Of a stretch of 64,000 nucleotides of DNA, positions 61,694-64,000 are shown piece by piece. Each line of letters begins with the position of its first letter. Positions within the stretch are counted from its first letter, which is position 1. The notes beneath the pieces were generated by a model. It was given only the letters and a program-made list of their open reading frames with translations, did no database searches and had not been told where the DNA came from. The stretch is from Flavobacteriales bacterium (GTDB lineage: Bacteria; Bacteroidota; Bacteroidia; Flavobacteriales_F; PHOS-HE28): NCBI GenBank assembly GCA_016712535.1, contig JADJQW010000002.1, forward strand, positions 2,334,714 through 2,398,713, read 5' to 3'. A program made the position numbers and the translations under genes.

Positions 61694-63316
61694 TCATTCT
61701 TTCACCGCGATCCGCACCAGCACGTCTTCTTTGCCCTTCTTGTAGGCCTCCATGAGGATCTCGCCGGTGCCGATGCGCGTGAGGCGCTCCATGCTGAGCT
61801 GGTAGAGCTTCACGCCCTTCACCTCGTCCGGGTTGAGCACGGCGTGGCGCTCCATGCGTCCGGTGGATTCATCGATCGCATCGGCCACCACGAGCACATC
61901 GCCTTTCATGCTGGGCGGCTCATCGCTGCGGATGTCGAGGTCCTTGCTCTTGCTGAAGTGCAGGAAGTGGTGCGCGCCGGCCCCCTTCATGTACTTGAAG
62001 CTGGCGCCGATGGGCGCGCGTGAGCTGGCCCGCTTGGGAATGCGGTTCATCCACTGCAGCTTGTTGCTCGGGTCGATCCCGGCCACGAGGAGGTCATCGG
62101 CATGCCACACCGTGTAGCAGCGGGTGCCATTCTGGGTAGTGACGCATTCCACCGTGGTGTAACGCTTCTCGCCTACCACCACCAGGCTGCCGTCCTTCCC
62201 GCTGTAGACACGGTTCAGGTCCATGCCCCAGAGCCCGAGGTCTTCGCCCTTGTCCTCTTTCTTCTCGTTGCGCTTCACGTCCTTGGCGCGTGTGTACATG
62301 TTGATGATCTCCTTCGGGATCTCGTGGAAGGCCACGCTGGTCAGTTCATCGCTGGCATCGAAGGAGCCCACGAACACGCCATCGGCACCTGTCTGCTCCC
62401 AATTCTTCTTGTAGAAGCCCGCCGCGCGCAGGTCGCCCTTCGCATCCTCGAAGAAGGCGATCGACATGAGCTTCTGCCCGGTGAGCGCGAGCGGCGATTG
62501 CTCCCACGCAGCGCCCTTCCCGGTGCAGCGGAGGAACTCATACTGGTAATCCTCGTCCTTGCGCTCCTTCACCTTCTCCGCGCTGCCCTTGTAAACGCTG
62601 GCGATGATGCAGATGTCGCCCTTGGCATCGATCGTATAGTCCTCCATCGACATCACATCGGTGCCGTAGGGGACCTTCACGTCGGCGGTCCAGTCCAGGC
62701 TGAGGTCTGGCTTCAGCACGGCCACGGACAATTCCATCTCCTTGCGCAGCTCCTTGTTCTCCTTCAGCTCCTTCTTGTCCTTGATGCGCTGGTACTGCAC
62801 GATGAGATTCTCCTCATCGGCGCTGAGGATGAAGTCGAACTTGTCGGTGACAGCGAAGCGGTAGAAGCCCGTGGCGGTGAGCGTGCCGCGCACCTTGCCT
62901 TTCACGGAAAGCACCTTCTTGCCCTTGCCCATGAATTGGCCCTCGTTCTTGTCGATCTCGCGGGCGAAGAGCTGCTCGGTTTCATTGTCCCTGTCCCAGA
63001 CCGAATAGAGGAAGTACATGCGCCCGCCGACCTCGGTCACATGCTCAAAGGCCATGTCCTTGTCGAAATCCTCGTACTGCTTCATGCCGGTCTGCGAAAG
63101 ACCATCGCCGCTGAGCTTCTGCACGAACCAGCGCCGGCCATCGACCTTGATGCAGATGATGCCATCCTCCACCTCGTAATAGCGCTTGATGCCATCGATC
63201 ACCGGATAGGGCTTGCCCAGTTCCACGGTGTAGTTGCCGGAGAGGGTGTAGTCCTGGGCGATGGCTGTCGGGACCAAGGACGATGCAAGGAGAGCTGTTA
63301 GCAGGAAATGGCGCAT
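61694..63316 (-). CDS. Secreted hypothetical protein (Bacteroidota-specific)
   Basis: A 540-residue protein with a signal peptide (1-20, VPTAIAQ). The mature part is beta-rich with repeated strand-turn patterns and long polar loops (DGIICIKVDGRRWFVQKLSG; EVGGRMYFLYSVWDRDNETEQLFAREI; GDICIIASVYKGSAEKVKERKDEDYQYE), suggesting a propeller-like fold. No T9SS tail or membrane helix is evident. It is similar in style to uncharacterised Bacteroidota proteins of 500-550 residues; I cannot name the family with certainty. It ends at the same base where the frameshifted barrel gene ends (convergent). Confidence 0.78.
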   Translation of the reverse strand: MRHFLLTALLASSLVPTAIAQDYTLSGNYTVELGKPYPVIDGIKRYYEVEDGIICIKVDGRRWFVQKLSGDGLSQTGMKQYEDFDKDMAFEHVTEVGGRMYFLYSVWDRDNETEQLFAREIDKNEGQFMGKGKKVLSVKGKVRGTLTATGFYRFAVTDKFDFILSADEENLIVQYQRIKDKKELKENKELRKEMELSVAVLKPDLSLDWTADVKVPYGTDVMSMEDYTIDAKGDICIIASVYKGSAEKVKERKDEDYQYEFLRCTGKGAAWEQSPLALTGQKLMSIAFFEDAKGDLRAAGFYKKNWEQTGADGVFVGSFDASDELTSVAFHEIPKEIINMYTRAKDVKRNEKKEDKGEDLGLWGMDLNRVYSGKDGSLVVVGEKRYTTVECVTTQNGTRCYTVWHADDLLVAGIDPSNKLQWMNRIPKRASSRAPIGASFKYMKGAGAHHFLHFSKSKDLDIRSDEPPSMKGDVLVVADAIDESTGRMERHAVLNPDEVKGVKLYQLSMERLTRIGTGEILMEAYKKGKEDVLVRIAVKE

Positions 63317-63424
63317 GGGCAGTGTTTTGGGGTCGCGAACATAAATCAGGAAACGGCTCAATGCCCTGCAAGGGGTCGCGCTTGCCATTACGTGACACTC
63401 CCCGAAAAGCCGATCTTCAGCCCC

Positions 63425-64000
63425 ATGCGGCCTAGGGTCCTGTTCCATCTCTTGGGGTTAGCGCCTTTCACCGCCGTAGCCCAGGTCGACCTCCCCGTCT
63501 TCGGCAAGCAGCAGGTCATCAACGGCTATGCGAAGGACATCGAGGGCGAGGTCCTCTCCTACTTCAGCGTGTACCCGGAGCATGCCACCACGGCCTTGCT
63601 GACCCGTTGTACTGATGGGAAGAAAGCCATTGCTTGGGAGACCGCCGTCGTACCGCAATTCAGGCAGAGCGAGAGTCCCCGGTATTTCTACTTCAGCTGG
63701 ATCGCCGCGCACAACAGCACCACTTCCGGGGGCGATCGCTCGTTCGATCTCTACATCAACGACCAGCTCGCGCTCACCTTCACCACGCACCACAGCACCG
63801 CGCCGGGCTCGTGGGAGGCGGATGGAACGGACGGCACCAAGCTCGTCTACGAGTTCAGCAAAGCGGACCGGCACGGCGATGCGCATGGCTTTGCGCATTT
63901 GCGGGTGTCAGGGAAGTACATCACCCCGGGGAAGCCGCTGCGGCTGAAGGTGGTGGGTCACGCACAGAACAGCCCGGATTGGTTCATGACCTTCCGGTAC
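63425..64000 (+). CDS. Probable alpha-mannosidase (GH38-like) N-terminus, partial
   Basis: The frame opens at 63425 and runs off the window after 192 residues. A signal peptide (1-19, FTAVAQ) is followed by a beta-rich domain: GYAKDIEGEVLSYFSVYPEH, LLTRCTDGKKAIAWET, FSWIAAHNST, FDLYINDQLALTF and PGKPLRLKVVGHAQNSPDWFMTF. The layout recalls the N-terminal module of Bacteroidota GH38-type alpha-mannosidases, but the catalytic domain is outside the window, so this is a tentative call. The gene starts 108 bp from the divergent minus-strand gene. Confidence 0.6.
   Translation, partial: MRPRVLFHLLGLAPFTAVAQVDLPVFGKQQVINGYAKDIEGEVLSYFSVYPEHATTALLTRCTDGKKAIAWETAVVPQFRQSESPRYFYFSWIAAHNSTTSGGDRSFDLYINDQLALTFTTHHSTAPGSWEADGTDGTKLVYEFSKADRHGDAHGFAHLRVSGKYITPGKPLRLKVVGHAQNSPDWFMTFRY

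Overview
The window looks like part of a chromosome of a GC-rich Bacteroidota bacterium, probably of flavobacterial type. Secreted proteins end in type IX secretion (T9SS) sorting tails. Host genes start without Shine-Dalgarno sequences. Typical Bacteroidota families are present: RND-TolC fusions, DUF4159, PD40/OmpA proteins and regulator-propeller cyclases. No 16S rRNA is present, so the genus cannot be named.

Region 1 (1-13,480, all minus strand) is a heavy-metal resistance cluster. It holds a multicopper oxidase (cut by the window edge), a Zn/Cd-type P1B ATPase, a His-rich lipoprotein, an MgtC-like membrane protein, a periplasmic adaptor with a His-rich insertion, and a CusA/CzcA pump fused to its own TolC-like channel. 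A PD-(D/E)XK nuclease-like gene and a single-span membrane protein are embedded in the same closely spaced run.

Region 2 (about 13,490-35,000) is a composite mobile island. It begins at the stump of an IS3-family transposase gene and ends at the 3' half of a tRNA-Ser gene beside an integrase. It carries two tyrosine recombinases, two CHC2/Toprim primase-like proteins (the second degenerate), ArdA antirestriction protein, an excisionase-like HTH protein, a MOBF relaxase-helicase, and a coupling ATPase lacking membrane helices beside a separate polytopic membrane protein. It also carries a SIR2-APAZ/short-Argonaute (SPARSA) defence operon. An AT-rich pair (30,146-31,819) encodes a GNAT-like protein and an unknown protein. 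No type IV secretion channel genes are visible, so the island looks mobilisable, not self-transmissible. Its left end may lie outside the window, in which case the metal cluster could be cargo. Genes with strong Shine-Dalgarno sites cluster at 14-20.5 kb, while other island genes lack them, which points to mixed ancestry.

Region 3 (35,000-64,000) is ordinary chromosome: cysteine desulfurase, phosphohexomutase, RsmE, YggS, QueE, release factor 3, a Nudix hydrolase, a SET-domain protein, a PQQ-type sugar dehydrogenase-like secreted protein, a DegT-family aminotransferase and several surface proteins. Notable here are a regulator-propeller adenylate cyclase next to a TPR/caspase-like protein with no catalytic cysteine, a frameshifted outer-membrane barrel gene, and a perfect 60-bp direct repeat beside the tRNA remnant.

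The best candidates for something new are the AT-rich gene pair at 30.1-31.8 kb, the nuclease inside the metal operon and the cyclase/pseudocaspase pair. The Argonaute operon belongs to a known defence class.
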